Assembly: GCA_015231885.1 (NCBI GenBank)
Contig: JADGAT010000001.1
Coordinates: forward strand, 153,436 to 217,435
DNA from: SAR324 cluster bacterium
GTDB lineage: Bacteria > SAR324 > NAC60-12
Length of the DNA stretch: 64,000 bases
Direction: 5' to 3'
Below, one piece after another: positions 54,501-62,427 of this stretch. Position 1 is the first letter of the stretch. Each line of letters starts with the position of its first letter. A program made the translations under genes and the position numbers. Below the pieces are notes generated by a model. It searched no databases and was not told the DNA's origin. It worked only from the letters and a program-made list of their open reading frames with translations.

Positions 54501-55443
54501 TTGCGGTAATGATGCTGCGTTCTTCTTCGTTCAAATGATCCCAGTATTGTTCTTTCAATTTGTCAACCACTTTGGCTTTCAACTCTTTTCGTTTGTCTTC
54601 CGAAAGCTGTTTTTCTAAGAAGTTGTGCTGTAAATTATGCAGAACGGTTGCAACCAGCGCGATCAAAAAATCGGCATCATTCCAACGGTAGTCAAATTCA
54701 GGATTGGTGTTGAAGATTACTTGTAAATCCATGTCAGAGTCTGGCTTGTGTCCAATTCCTCCGAGGCTGCCAATCGTAGTCATTGCCTTAATGGTTGGCT
54801 TCGAATTGGTACCAGACTGTGATGCCAGGTCTGCATATTCACTTTGAAGAAAACTCTTCATCCCTTCAATGTTTTTTTCAGAATTCCCTTCATACATATC
54901 TGAAGGGAGGAAACGATTGATCCCTGCAACACCATGCAGCGCATTTTCAGTAAAAACCGAGTACTCATGCTTTTGTAAAATGGGGTTTCCTTTTTTATCA
55001 AAACCTTGAGATGCCGATAGTTCAAAGGGAGGGTGCTCTGAAGGATTGACATCGCATAAGAACAAGCATTCATAAATTGTTTTATGCATGTCCTCATCAG
55101 AAAGATCTACCAAACTTTGAACACGCTCTCGATTGGCGATTCCCATCGCTTCAAATTCTTTAACCGCATATTGTTTGTATTCTTCCAGTTTTTCTTTGCT
55201 GTAAGTAGAAACAAGGTAATCGCTAATGGTGTACTTCTGTAATGAGTCTAAAAGGGCTTGCAGGGATTGTTCTACTTGCTCATTCCAATTATTTATCTGG
55301 ATGGTCCGATAGAGCCCAATCAGCTTTTCTTTCTGTTGTACATACTGGGAATGACGTGTAGGGTCGGGTGGCTTTTGAGGAGCAGAAGCCGTGGTGGCCT
55401 CTTGCTTTTGCTGACCTAAAAAACCTTTTAATTTAGAAAGCAT
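51559..55443 (-). CDS. class I adenylate cyclase-like protein, very large
   Basis: A 1294-residue soluble protein. The nucleotidyltransferase signature GSLGGIGHKPDSDMD (Gly225-Ser226, Asp237, Asp239) has the exact G-S...D-x-D spacing of enteric CyaA. A second region, SPEGSMAYDLMLNDF then AVILAGSSP and WGSTKIPWEKLW, resembles the CyaA middle segment with its LAGK and FGSSLW blocks. E. coli CyaA is 848 residues; the extra 450 here are helical and include a basic C-terminus. The N-terminus is Ala/Pro/Gln rich. Cyclic AMP synthesis is the likely activity, unproven. It has a good upstream promoter (55615-55644). Confidence 0.65.
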   Translation of the reverse strand: MLSKLKGFLGQQKQEATTASAPQKPPDPTRHSQYVQQKEKLIGLYRTIQINNWNEQVEQSLQALLDSLQKYTISDYLVSTYSKEKLEEYKQYAVKEFEAMGIANRERVQSLVDLSDEDMHKTIYECLFLCDVNPSEHPPFELSASQGFDKKGNPILQKHEYSVFTENALHGVAGINRFLPSDMYEGNSEKNIEGMKSFLQSEYADLASQSGTNSKPTIKAMTTIGSLGGIGHKPDSDMDLQVIFNTNPEFDYRWNDADFLIALVATVLHNLQHNFLEKQLSEDKRKELKAKVVDKLKEQYWDHLNEEERSIITAIFPSSYQQALEKEVWEIFNAMTPPEQGNLLWRQVMQDFPKVPYMETYLPEIKKCFPLLKSIDDNKLLSGCFPYSAETLTRDKMAHWLTNFFQRQLGSKGAQRVFQQRAKKKGIAIENITTEHQTTFLLEHLSQLKQRFNIIKSFLNHIAENISLKHKDSVTKILAQVQKQFDPQNQYLKEKLGEELQHKVQNSFRSQIILLIDTYLELEATYLEAKSECALHRKIQSIEAYLTRKYPNTEVHLFTNILRNQRKGQHTPFLVSPEGSMAYDLMLNDFLLNPAVILAGSSPMPFDLPHDLKVMLSTGILPANEWTLTQSKGSGSESFNFQQLCNWGSTKIPWEKLWAHAIPIYLRESEKVSHRNLPKALLNCWWLEILCCMDKDSSPTSMTRLLWHPEQRHFIKEKMEGKFIQKIEKMEQTYPLLIRDPWWLKFTEMLSRFTDPSIQKQIIFCFAQHIRLSDIIDFNNDCKPVWLDKDVNWRTRSLVSFYEQFFPDNQEQANLMKFAQGRDDIGNQMENELKQSFLDSMNRTEHKLVEIGNTKALQQIIRYLGKVASKPFDNAKIKKGTQEYLEDMNRRLIIADERVLKKDSAKEPLNAIEKQQLDILQKDRLQMRQILKDLAEYYAGFGIKASPQFLEKIILESRIKLAGDPLENVIFKYHFERNFRRKLYQVPLPISKSLSIPRKKIMLNFQPETQNWTFKSILSKADSKGGKGESEMEMFAESLVEGLARCVFSGYVGFTSKNLTSFEKPATHHKGAVANTPITHQDIQDLVFDINEFFRSSRIRPQELLENIHYITEVFMVCGVNAPSIVSLVIRDNFGDSFVVNYDLSPIKVKFITKMMVTNDENFPRFFLQLNSKEGRERFREAIKSLKIPLEAKYKPKFKAWVNFGDFDLTVAPKNYRIYVNGIANALWPVDSIGTPDQLIPQKLDKTLDQIGKTAIQRYQKMEAEKKALTEKARQKQNIQARAYMDRKRSQHGL

Positions 55444-55614
55444 TCAGTGTCTTTAGATGGCTAGTATTTAAGACGGGTCGGGTGTTACAGTTTATATGTG
55501 CAATACCGATTGAATAAAAGCATTTACTAACTCCCAGCGGAGTGTGATCCTGGTCAAAATAACGCTTAAAACAGCTCAAACTCATAATCGACATACACTA
55601 TTTTATTAAAACAA

Positions 55615-55644
55615 TTAATAGACCACAACCTTCAGGAAAGTCAA
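55615..55644 (-). promoter_or_regulatory. sigma70-type promoter before the cyclase-like gene
   Basis: TTGACT (55639-55644), an 18-bp spacer and TATTAA (55615-55620) on the minus strand. It leaves a leader of about 165 nt. The 313-bp gap 55444-55756 contains no supported gene; apart from this element it is AT-rich without obvious structure. Confidence 0.5.
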
Positions 55645-55756
55645 TGCTGAATCTCAATGACGTTGAATAATTGAACTTTTATTTGGAATTATTTGCGGAG
55701 ATGTTTTGTTACAACCTGCAAAGGCCTGGAGAAAAGGTCGAATCAATAAAAGAATG

Positions 55757-57472
55757 TCATCGAGGAATGGCTAAAATATGCTGCATATAAGGTTCAGGGA
55801 AAATAAAAAAGAAGGCTTTATTTATATTTTGCATATATTGTTCACTGAGCTCAACGGCGATATAGATAACAGATTTGCCGCTCTCTGTCTTTTTTCCACC
55901 TTTGCGGACGATATAATGTTTTGCTCCATCTTTTGTATTATGCTTGCCTATGAAGCAGTTATATTGTCGATATGATTTTATTTTTTTCAGTTCCCCTATG
56001 GAATATATATCATAACGGTAGGAATTGACTATTTCCAGTTTATTGACAAAAAGTTTAGTTTCAGCAACCTGCAGGCTGACCCCTGGGGCCGCCATGCCGC
56101 TCCATTTCAATTCATTCCACCTGATATTTGGAATGTGCTCCAATGGGAGTTCCTCCTGTCCTTCTTCATAAGTAAAAGGAAAAATATAAGGCATGGTTGC
56201 CATGCCCATTCCTAATTCCTGATCATCGGTTATTGGAGGAAAATCGGTTTCAACAATGGATGTCTTGGGTGTGATCACTTCTTCTGTCCCAGAAATAGCT
56301 GCTCCTTGAAATTCTCCGATCAAGGAGGTTTCGGAATCCGGATTTTCGTCTGAAATTTCAATGACGATCTCATCTTTGGTCTGAACCTGTTCATTAAAAT
56401 CTGAGAAACTCGACTGTAAATCTGCCTCACTTTTATCCCCAAGTGCGTGTTTTTTGGCTAAGGTATTGATAGCCTGCTCAATCAAAACTAAAAATAGCTC
56501 TGTTTGGAATTTGTCCGGCATGCCCTCAGGCAGCTTAGGGTAAGCCTGTTGAACTCTATAAGCCACTTGAAGTCGATTAAGGAAATGACGCTGAACTTGG
56601 GCATTTTTAAAGCTTTCTAAAAAATTGGGACGTTCTTGACACACCTGATGCATCAGAAAAGAACTGTAAGTACGTATTTCTCTGCACTGTGATGACAGTC
56701 CATGCAAGGGGTAAATAGCATTGATCATACTGATTTTTGCAACTTTTTTAATCCTTAACAATTCCGACCATTCAAATGGTAATTTATCGGGAGGTCTACG
56801 AAATTGAGGAGGCAAATGGGAGCCGTGTCTTACTGTGACAGAATCAACCGTAGTTTTCCAAAAAGCAACCAAATCTCTGAAGGTCGCAATAGACGATTTG
56901 TCTAGGCTGAGCCAAGGGTGTGCTGCATCTTTTTTTTGGTAGGCATTTTGTAAATCTTGGATCTGTTCACGGATTTTTTTGAAAATCTTGTCTGCCAAAG
57001 CTAAAAATTTTTTTTTCTTTTTTTTATCCGTGACTGACTGAAATAGGACCGACTCATACAACAAAATCATGAGGCGCAGAGGCTCATAATCGCCTTTTGC
57101 ATGTTTTAACTGAAAGATACGTTTGATTTCATTTTGATGCCACTGCAGGGAATTTCCCTTACATTGTATTTCTGATAAAAAGGGAACCGCATAATACAAT
57201 GCAGCGTGTTTATCAAAAGGATATTTTTTTATCTGGGTATATAATTTATCTTTATTCCCTGAAAGGTGAGATAATGTCTTCAAGAAGGCTAAAGCCATCA
57301 GTCGTGTATCAAAGGATACATCGCCACCACTGGATAGAAATTCTTCGGTGAGATCGCTATAAGTTGTGATTTCTTCAGGGGTCAGAATTTTGGCAACTGA
57401 GTCAGCTATAGAAAGAGCCCCTTCCACTTCTTCTACTTCTGCTATAGTAATCGTATTTTCTTGCTTTGGCAT
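55757..57472 (-). CDS. large protein of unknown function
   Basis: A 571-residue protein with no signal peptide or membrane segment. The Met codon at 57472 has GGGAG five bases upstream and is used. The first 370 residues are helical, with a lysine-rich run (TDKKKKKKFL) near residue 155. A Ser/Thr/Glu-rich linker follows (about 370-410). The last 120 residues look beta-rich, including VAETKLFVNKLEIVNSYRYD and KKTESGKSVIYIAVELSEQY. No known domain was recognised. It lies between flgH and the cyclase-like gene, on the same strand as both. Confidence 0.6.
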   Translation of the reverse strand: MPKQENTITIAEVEEVEGALSIADSVAKILTPEEITTYSDLTEEFLSSGGDVSFDTRLMALAFLKTLSHLSGNKDKLYTQIKKYPFDKHAALYYAVPFLSEIQCKGNSLQWHQNEIKRIFQLKHAKGDYEPLRLMILLYESVLFQSVTDKKKKKKFLALADKIFKKIREQIQDLQNAYQKKDAAHPWLSLDKSSIATFRDLVAFWKTTVDSVTVRHGSHLPPQFRRPPDKLPFEWSELLRIKKVAKISMINAIYPLHGLSSQCREIRTYSSFLMHQVCQERPNFLESFKNAQVQRHFLNRLQVAYRVQQAYPKLPEGMPDKFQTELFLVLIEQAINTLAKKHALGDKSEADLQSSFSDFNEQVQTKDEIVIEISDENPDSETSLIGEFQGAAISGTEEVITPKTSIVETDFPPITDDQELGMGMATMPYIFPFTYEEGQEELPLEHIPNIRWNELKWSGMAAPGVSLQVAETKLFVNKLEIVNSYRYDIYSIGELKKIKSYRQYNCFIGKHNTKDGAKHYIVRKGGKKTESGKSVIYIAVELSEQYMQNINKAFFFIFPEPYMQHILAIPR

Positions 57473-57640
57473 GCATTCTCCCAAATTATGATCTTATGTT
57501 ATCACATACAACTTACATGCCTAAATAATTAAGGTTGGCAACTCTTTGAATGATATGTAATTTTTCTCTTTCCCAGCAGAACTACTATCATTTTTAACTT
57601 AATATCAACTCTTCGCAAAATTCAAGTTGTGACTTGAGGA

Positions 57641-57679
57641 TTTTGAGATATTCGCCTGGATCAGGCAAATATCTCAAAA
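57641..57679 (-). terminator. hairpin after flgH, possible terminator
   Basis: Arms TTTTGAGATATT (57641-57652) and AATATCTCAAAA (57668-57679) continue as GCCTG/CAGGC with a 3-nt loop; one mismatch interrupts the stem. It lies about 50 bp past the flgH stop. No strong T tract follows in either direction, so the terminator role is uncertain. Confidence 0.45.
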
Positions 57680-57729
57680 ATAAATTGTAGGTTTTGAAAA
57701 TAAACAAAATTCTTTTGAAGAGATGGAAC

Positions 57730-58470
57730 TTATTTTTTAGGAGTTTTTGTAAAATCACTGAGTCGTTCTAACAAGTTTGCGGATTGTTTTCCAAGCAACG
57801 GTGCTAACCGACTGAGCTTGCTCCTAAGGAGGCTTCCCAAGATTTGACGTTTGATCTTTACTTCGGGATAAACCAGTTTAGTAGCCGATACTACATTGGA
57901 ATCGGTTACATCGGCAGGTCTTAGTATTCCCTGTACGGTAGTAACATAACGCACTTGATTTCTTTGGCGATGGTCTACTTTACGGCCTCGGACAACCATA
58001 TTGCCATTGGGTAATACGCGGATGACTTCTGCTGAAATCGTGTCTAGAGAACGTAAAATTTCATTTTGCTCTTCTTCTAATGTATCACGTAATGTCAGGG
58101 CTTCCAATGCCACGTTTGCTTTTTCCAAATCGGATGCAGGTTTTTCTGCAGCTTCTTTAGGGGGCGGTACTGTGACAATGGCAGCCACTTCACTAACGTT
58201 CAATAAATCATGCCGGAATCGAGCACGGTGATCCCTCAATAAATTACCAAAAGATGATTCATCCCTCCAAAGAGACCCTTCGTACAAATTGCGCTTTGTT
58301 GAAATACGTGGACGTCGCTGGTACTTGGCTCGTTTTACAGGAGATTGACTCACAATAGGTTTTTGAGTCGGAGGATTGCTTTTGTTGAAATAACTGCACC
58401 CTCCTGCACCAAAACTAGTGATTAAAATAAATAAAAACAGAGTATATAGGAGACAATAATTTTTTTTCAC
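57730..58470 (-). CDS. flgH: flagellar L-ring protein FlgH
   Basis: Forms the L-ring in the outer membrane around the rod. The GTG at 58470 yields an ideal lipoprotein signal (KKNYCLLYTLFLFILITSF, then GAGGC). A TTG at 58530 would add 20 residues and overlap flgA. The conserved block SLWRDESSFGNLLRDHRAR is FlgH-typical, as is VIRVLPNGNMVVRGRKVD followed by TVQGILRPADVTDSNVV. The central coiled region (about residues 80-130) is normal. It is the last gene of flgF-flgG-flgA-flgH; flgI does not follow. Confidence 0.9.
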   Translation of the reverse strand: MKKNYCLLYTLFLFILITSFGAGGCSYFNKSNPPTQKPIVSQSPVKRAKYQRRPRISTKRNLYEGSLWRDESSFGNLLRDHRARFRHDLLNVSEVAAIVTVPPPKEAAEKPASDLEKANVALEALTLRDTLEEEQNEILRSLDTISAEVIRVLPNGNMVVRGRKVDHRQRNQVRYVTTVQGILRPADVTDSNVVSATKLVYPEVKIKRQILGSLLRSKLSRLAPLLGKQSANLLERLSDFTKTPKK

Positions 58471-58513
58471 AGTAGAATCTCTAAATAGGATGGTGGCTGT
58501 AACAAAAATTGGT

Positions 58514-59506
58514 TCAATTAACCTGAACAAAATTTGTATTTTTGACCGTTGCCTGCACCAGTGTTTTGCTAACGGTATTGCGTACTGGAATTCTATCCCC
58601 TAAACGTCCTTTTTGCATCGCAATGCCTTGTGCCGTCAAACGAAGACTGGGCGTCTCATAAACGATTAAGATATGATCCCCTCTCTTGATTATGGGTGGA
58701 GAGGTCACTGTGTTGTTCTGTAAAACTTCGCTGGAGGTGATCGCCCGTTTTGCAATTTTTCCAACGAGTATCGATTTATCGGTCACATAGTTGCTTGGAA
58801 GGCGGTCTACATTTTTGCGAATTTTTTTCAGATCATTTTCTTGAATTAAGTGATTACGTTTGATGGTATCTTTGGCAGCATAAACCTCTTTGTATATTTT
58901 AATATACACCCGGATGGGAATTTTTTTGATGAGCTTGTCATCAATCGAAAATGCTACTTCATAAGTCCGATAACCACCTTCTCTTTTATACTTACCCCTG
59001 CTTTTGATTTTAAACTCCAGTGTTCCTTTGGGAAGAAAAATATCACGACTTTTTGATAAAAGTTTGGGTTTGATATCAAGCCCGTCTAGTTCTTTATAAA
59101 CATGATTCAAAACAGACTGATCGATTTCTTCTCCACTAACCCGAAAAGCAGATCGGCGGATAATGGTTTTTTCAGCTCCAGTAAAATGTAGATATTGTGA
59201 TTTGATGTGAGGACGGAGTTTAGATCGGATTAATGATTGAGTAGCGACTAGTCGTCCTCCAGGTAGAGGGGTCCGTCCGATAGTAATATTGGCCAATTTT
59301 TCCAGAAGTAAAGGATCAGATCCTTCCAATTGAGCAATTTCAGCAAGTTTATAATGAGATTTATCCAGAATGCTTTCCTCTGAAAGAGAAACTTGAACAG
59401 GCTCGAACCCATTGCTAATTTGTGAGGACGGTGCTGCGATTGCAATGGAAAAATAAAAAATTCCCAACCAGCAAGTCCATAAAATCATTTTTCCAATAAG
59501 TGACAT
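58514..59506 (-). CDS. flgA: flagellar P-ring assembly chaperone FlgA
   Basis: A periplasmic chaperone for P-ring assembly. A signal peptide (LWTCWLGIFYFSIAIAAP) is at the N-terminus. Two SAF-type domains lie in the C-terminal half: VYAAKDTIKRNHLIQENDLK, then LPSNYVTDKSILVGKIAKRA and the last part IIKRGDHILIVYETPSLRLT with GDRIPVRNTVSKTLVQATV. At 330 residues it is longer than enteric FlgA (219), the extra length being N-terminal. It lies 16 bp after flgG and overlaps the upstream flgH start region. Confidence 0.9.
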   Translation of the reverse strand: MSLIGKMILWTCWLGIFYFSIAIAAPSSQISNGFEPVQVSLSEESILDKSHYKLAEIAQLEGSDPLLLEKLANITIGRTPLPGGRLVATQSLIRSKLRPHIKSQYLHFTGAEKTIIRRSAFRVSGEEIDQSVLNHVYKELDGLDIKPKLLSKSRDIFLPKGTLEFKIKSRGKYKREGGYRTYEVAFSIDDKLIKKIPIRVYIKIYKEVYAAKDTIKRNHLIQENDLKKIRKNVDRLPSNYVTDKSILVGKIAKRAITSSEVLQNNTVTSPPIIKRGDHILIVYETPSLRLTAQGIAMQKGRLGDRIPVRNTVSKTLVQATVKNTNFVQVN

Positions 59507-59522
59507 TAGTGCACCTCTTTCA

Positions 59523-60311
59523 TTATTGTGTGAGGTTATTGGCGGATTGTAGCATTTGATCAGATGTTTGGATAGCTTTAGAATTCACTTCATAGGCTCG
59601 TTGAGCAGTAATCATGTTCACCATTTCCTCCACAACAGATACGTTAGAGCCTTCTAAAAATCCTTGATTGAGTGTTCCCATTCCATTTAAACCTGGTGTT
59701 TCCACGATGGGATTGCCTGATGCTGGTGAGGAAGTATATAAATTTTTACCTATTGGTGTCAATCCCGCAGTATTGGCAAATCGGGCTAATTGTATAGTGC
59801 CTACGGCTTCTGGTTCAGTTTCATCCCTCAAAAATACAGAAACGGTTCCATCAAATCCTATCTCAACTTTCCGAGTTTCCTGGGGAATGTTGATTTCTGG
59901 GTCCAGGAACATTCCTTCATCTGTAACCAAACGCCCCTGTCCATCAATATTGAAGTGTCCTGCCCTGGAAAAAGCAATGGCTCCATTGGGTTGTAAAATT
60001 TGGAAAAAACCAGGACCATCAATACTAACATCCAATTGGTTCCCTGTTGATTTCATGTTTCCCTGGGTATGAATTTTTTCTGTAATGACATGCTTGGTCC
60101 CATGTCCTACATGGATTCCTGCCGGCACTTGTGTCGATGAAGAAGAGGCCACTCCAGCAAGCCTTTCGTTGTGATACAGTAAGTCTTGAAAATGATTTCT
60201 ACTCTTTTTAAACCCGTTTGTATTTACATTTGCCAGGTTATTAGAAATGGTATCAATTTGACGTTGCTGCGCTTTCATACCTGTTGCCGCAGTAAACAAT
60301 GAACGCATCAT
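59523..60311 (-). CDS. flgG: flagellar basal-body rod protein FlgG
   Basis: Distal rod protein of the flagellum. The N-terminal rod motif is SLFTAATGMKAQQRQIDTIS followed by NNLANVNTNGFKK. The central beta domain has VSIDGPGFFQI. The C-terminal coiled motif is EMVNMITAQRAYEVNSKAI, then QTSDQMLQSANNLTQ. The 262-residue length matches. A second Met codon at 60308 is an alternative. It lies 37 bp downstream of flgF. Confidence 0.96.
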   Translation of the reverse strand: MMRSLFTAATGMKAQQRQIDTISNNLANVNTNGFKKSRNHFQDLLYHNERLAGVASSSSTQVPAGIHVGHGTKHVITEKIHTQGNMKSTGNQLDVSIDGPGFFQILQPNGAIAFSRAGHFNIDGQGRLVTDEGMFLDPEINIPQETRKVEIGFDGTVSVFLRDETEPEAVGTIQLARFANTAGLTPIGKNLYTSSPASGNPIVETPGLNGMGTLNQGFLEGSNVSVVEEMVNMITAQRAYEVNSKAIQTSDQMLQSANNLTQ

Positions 60312-60348
60312 AACTAGTGATCTCCTGTTGAATATGTATGGTTAAATT

Positions 60349-61122
60349 TTATCCGATTCGAGAAATGGAAATGGCTTTTTCATCGAGACGATCTACTGTA
60401 ACCATTGCTTTTCTTACCGTCTCATAGGCACGATTAGCGCCAATCATTCCTACCATTTCTTTAACAGTACTGACGTTGGAATCTTCTAGCATTCCTTGTC
60501 GAACCTTAACTTTATCAGATGAGATGGGCACATTGTCACTTCCAATTGGGGCATAAAATGATTTCCCTAATTTCTGAAGGCCAGCAGGATCTCGAAATTG
60601 TACTAAATTCAATTTGTCAACAAACTTTCCATCCACATGCACTTGACCATCCTCATTAATTTTAATATCGGTTCCCTCTACCTTAATGGGGCCATTTAAA
60701 CCCAAAAGAGGGTATCCATCATGAGTAACAATTTCTCCTTTTCCATCCATTGTAAATTGACCAGTCCTGGTGTAGCGGTTACCTTGCGGGGTAGCAACCG
60801 TGAAAAAGCCGTTATTGTCAATTGCAATATCAAGTGCGTTTTCAGTAAAACGCATGGGGCCTTTGGCGAAATTTTTTCCAACATCATCAATGACTACGGA
60901 AGATTTGTCCATCCCAACATAGAGATCTAAGTACTCATGATTGAGAAAAAGTTCTTCATCTGATTCTGGAACCACACGATTAGCAGTGGAAAGGACCTCT
61001 CGAAATGTAGGCTGATCTTCCTTGTAACCAATGGTGTCAACATTTGTTAGGTTATTCGTGGTGAGTTCCATTTTTTTCTCCAGGGCTTTCCCTGCAGAGA
61101 CTAAGCTATAAATACCACTCAT
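60349..61122 (-). CDS. flgF: flagellar basal-body rod protein FlgF
   Basis: Proximal rod protein, paralogue of FlgG. The N-terminus SGIYSLVSAGKALEKKMELT with TNNLTNVDTIGYKED is rod-type. The middle has IAIDNNGFFTV and the C-terminus has KEMVGMIGANRAYETVRKA. The 257-residue length fits. A strong AGGAG ribosome site precedes the ATG, and a sigma54-type promoter lies 45-65 bp upstream. It heads the operon. Confidence 0.94.
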   Translation of the reverse strand: MSGIYSLVSAGKALEKKMELTTNNLTNVDTIGYKEDQPTFREVLSTANRVVPESDEELFLNHEYLDLYVGMDKSSVVIDDVGKNFAKGPMRFTENALDIAIDNNGFFTVATPQGNRYTRTGQFTMDGKGEIVTHDGYPLLGLNGPIKVEGTDIKINEDGQVHVDGKFVDKLNLVQFRDPAGLQKLGKSFYAPIGSDNVPISSDKVKVRQGMLEDSNVSTVKEMVGMIGANRAYETVRKAMVTVDRLDEKAISISRIG

Positions 61123-61168
61123 TCATTCTCCTCATAAATCAACTGTTGGGGGGATTCATGAAAAGAAA

Positions 61169-61186
61169 AGCAAACGACGTACCAAG
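61169..61186 (-). promoter_or_regulatory. sigma54 (-24/-12) promoter of the flgF operon
   Basis: On the minus strand TTGGTACG followed by TCGT and TTGC, with exactly 10 bases between GG and GC. This agrees with the consensus YTGGCACGNNNNTTGC at nearly every position. The start site would lie about 35-40 bp before flgF. Sigma54 control is common for flagellar rod/hook genes. An enhancer-binding regulator is not in the window. Confidence 0.7.
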
Positions 61187-61239
61187 TGACTTTTTATTTA
61201 TGATCTCTAATTGAAGAGGAAGGGAAGAAAAAGGGATTT

Positions 61240-61326
61240 TTGTCATTCCTGACGAGAAAGAAAATTCATGGAAGAACGATGAGCTGTTGTTACAGGATGG
61301 AGCAACAGCTCACACAGGAATGACAA
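61240..61326. repeat. nested palindrome with GTCATTCCTG ends, phaC-flgF gap
   Basis: Perfect outer arms TTGTCATTCCTG (61240-61251) and CAGGAATGACAA (61315-61326), and an inner stem TGAGCTGTTG (61280-61289) with CAACAGCTCA (61303-61312). The nesting suggests an extrachromosomal-like or REP-like mobile repeat, or a terminator for phaC. GTCATTCCTG ends resemble dispersed palindromes known in many bacteria. Only one copy is in the window. Confidence 0.65.
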
Positions 61327-61355
61327 TGGAGGATTTGGTGAAAAGTTTTTGAGTT

Positions 61356-62417
61356 TTAAACTCTTTCGTTAATCCATTTAGCAATAGTTGGTGCTAAAGT
61401 CTTTTGTATTTTACCGGAAACATACATTCCAATATGGCCAACAGGATACCCGATCAATGTCTGATCCTTTGTGCCAACATGATCATTCAGCGGCTTAGTG
61501 GATGCAGGTGGGACAAGAGTATCAAATTCGGCATAAATATTTAAGACCGGCATGGTCATATTTTTCAATTTGACTTCTTTGCCGTTGATGACTAATTCGC
61601 CTTTGGTCAATTTGTTTCCACGAAATAAATCGTTCACAAATTGCCGAAAGGTTTCTCCTGCTTGATCAGGACTGTCCATCAACCATGATTCCATGCGGAG
61701 GAAATCTTCCAGTTTCTTTTTATTGGCCATCAAGTCGACCATGTTGATATATTTCTGCGTTGACAGATTCAATGGGCCAAGCATTTGATAAGAACGGTTC
61801 ATCGTATCACCTGAAACCAATCCGTAGCGATCTACCATCGAATCAACATGCATGGATTTACTCCAAGAAAAGAGCAATCCATCACTTGTTTCGAAATCAA
61901 TGGGAGTTACCGTTGTGATAAAATTTTTAATTTTGTCAGGATGCAGACACGAGTAAATGGTTGCCATGGTCCCACCCTGGCAAACTCCCAGAAGATTGAT
62001 TTTATCAAGATTATGTGCTTCTCGAATATAATCCACACAGCCTCCGATAAAACCTTCAATATGATCTCCTAAGGTTAAATAACGGTCTGAACGATCAGGG
62101 TAACCCCAGTCAATCATATAAACGTCCATTCCTTCATTCAGAAGGTTGCGAATTAAAGAACGGTCTTCCTGAAGATCCAGCATAGTTGGGCGATTGACCA
62201 ATGCATAGCTGATCAGAACGGGTACAGGACAAATCTTTTTTTGCAGAGGCTTATAATGGTACAATTGTACCCTGCCATCTCGGTATACCGTCTCTTTTTC
62301 GGAGGTTGCGATCTTAACCGGCCCCATAGTGGCCAAATTTTCGATACCTGCCTTAAAGTTTTCAATAAACTCAGAAAACTCTTTTGCAATATCTTCCATA
62401 TTTACAGCTGTTGTCAT
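61356..62417 (-). CDS. phaC: class III polyhydroxyalkanoate synthase subunit PhaC
   Basis: Polymerises hydroxyacyl-CoA on storage granules. The lipase-like box is GVCQGG with catalytic Cys146. Asp299 lies in EFDTLVPP and His328 in PVGHIGMYV. These are three residues lower than the Cys149/Asp302/His331 triad of the Allochromatium PhaC. The 353-residue length is class III, much shorter than class I. It follows phaE after 10 bp, its obligatory partner. Confidence 0.95.
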   Translation of the reverse strand: MTTAVNMEDIAKEFSEFIENFKAGIENLATMGPVKIATSEKETVYRDGRVQLYHYKPLQKKICPVPVLISYALVNRPTMLDLQEDRSLIRNLLNEGMDVYMIDWGYPDRSDRYLTLGDHIEGFIGGCVDYIREAHNLDKINLLGVCQGGTMATIYSCLHPDKIKNFITTVTPIDFETSDGLLFSWSKSMHVDSMVDRYGLVSGDTMNRSYQMLGPLNLSTQKYINMVDLMANKKKLEDFLRMESWLMDSPDQAGETFRQFVNDLFRGNKLTKGELVINGKEVKLKNMTMPVLNIYAEFDTLVPPASTKPLNDHVGTKDQTLIGYPVGHIGMYVSGKIQKTLAPTIAKWINERV

Positions 62418-62427
62418 GATTTATCCC

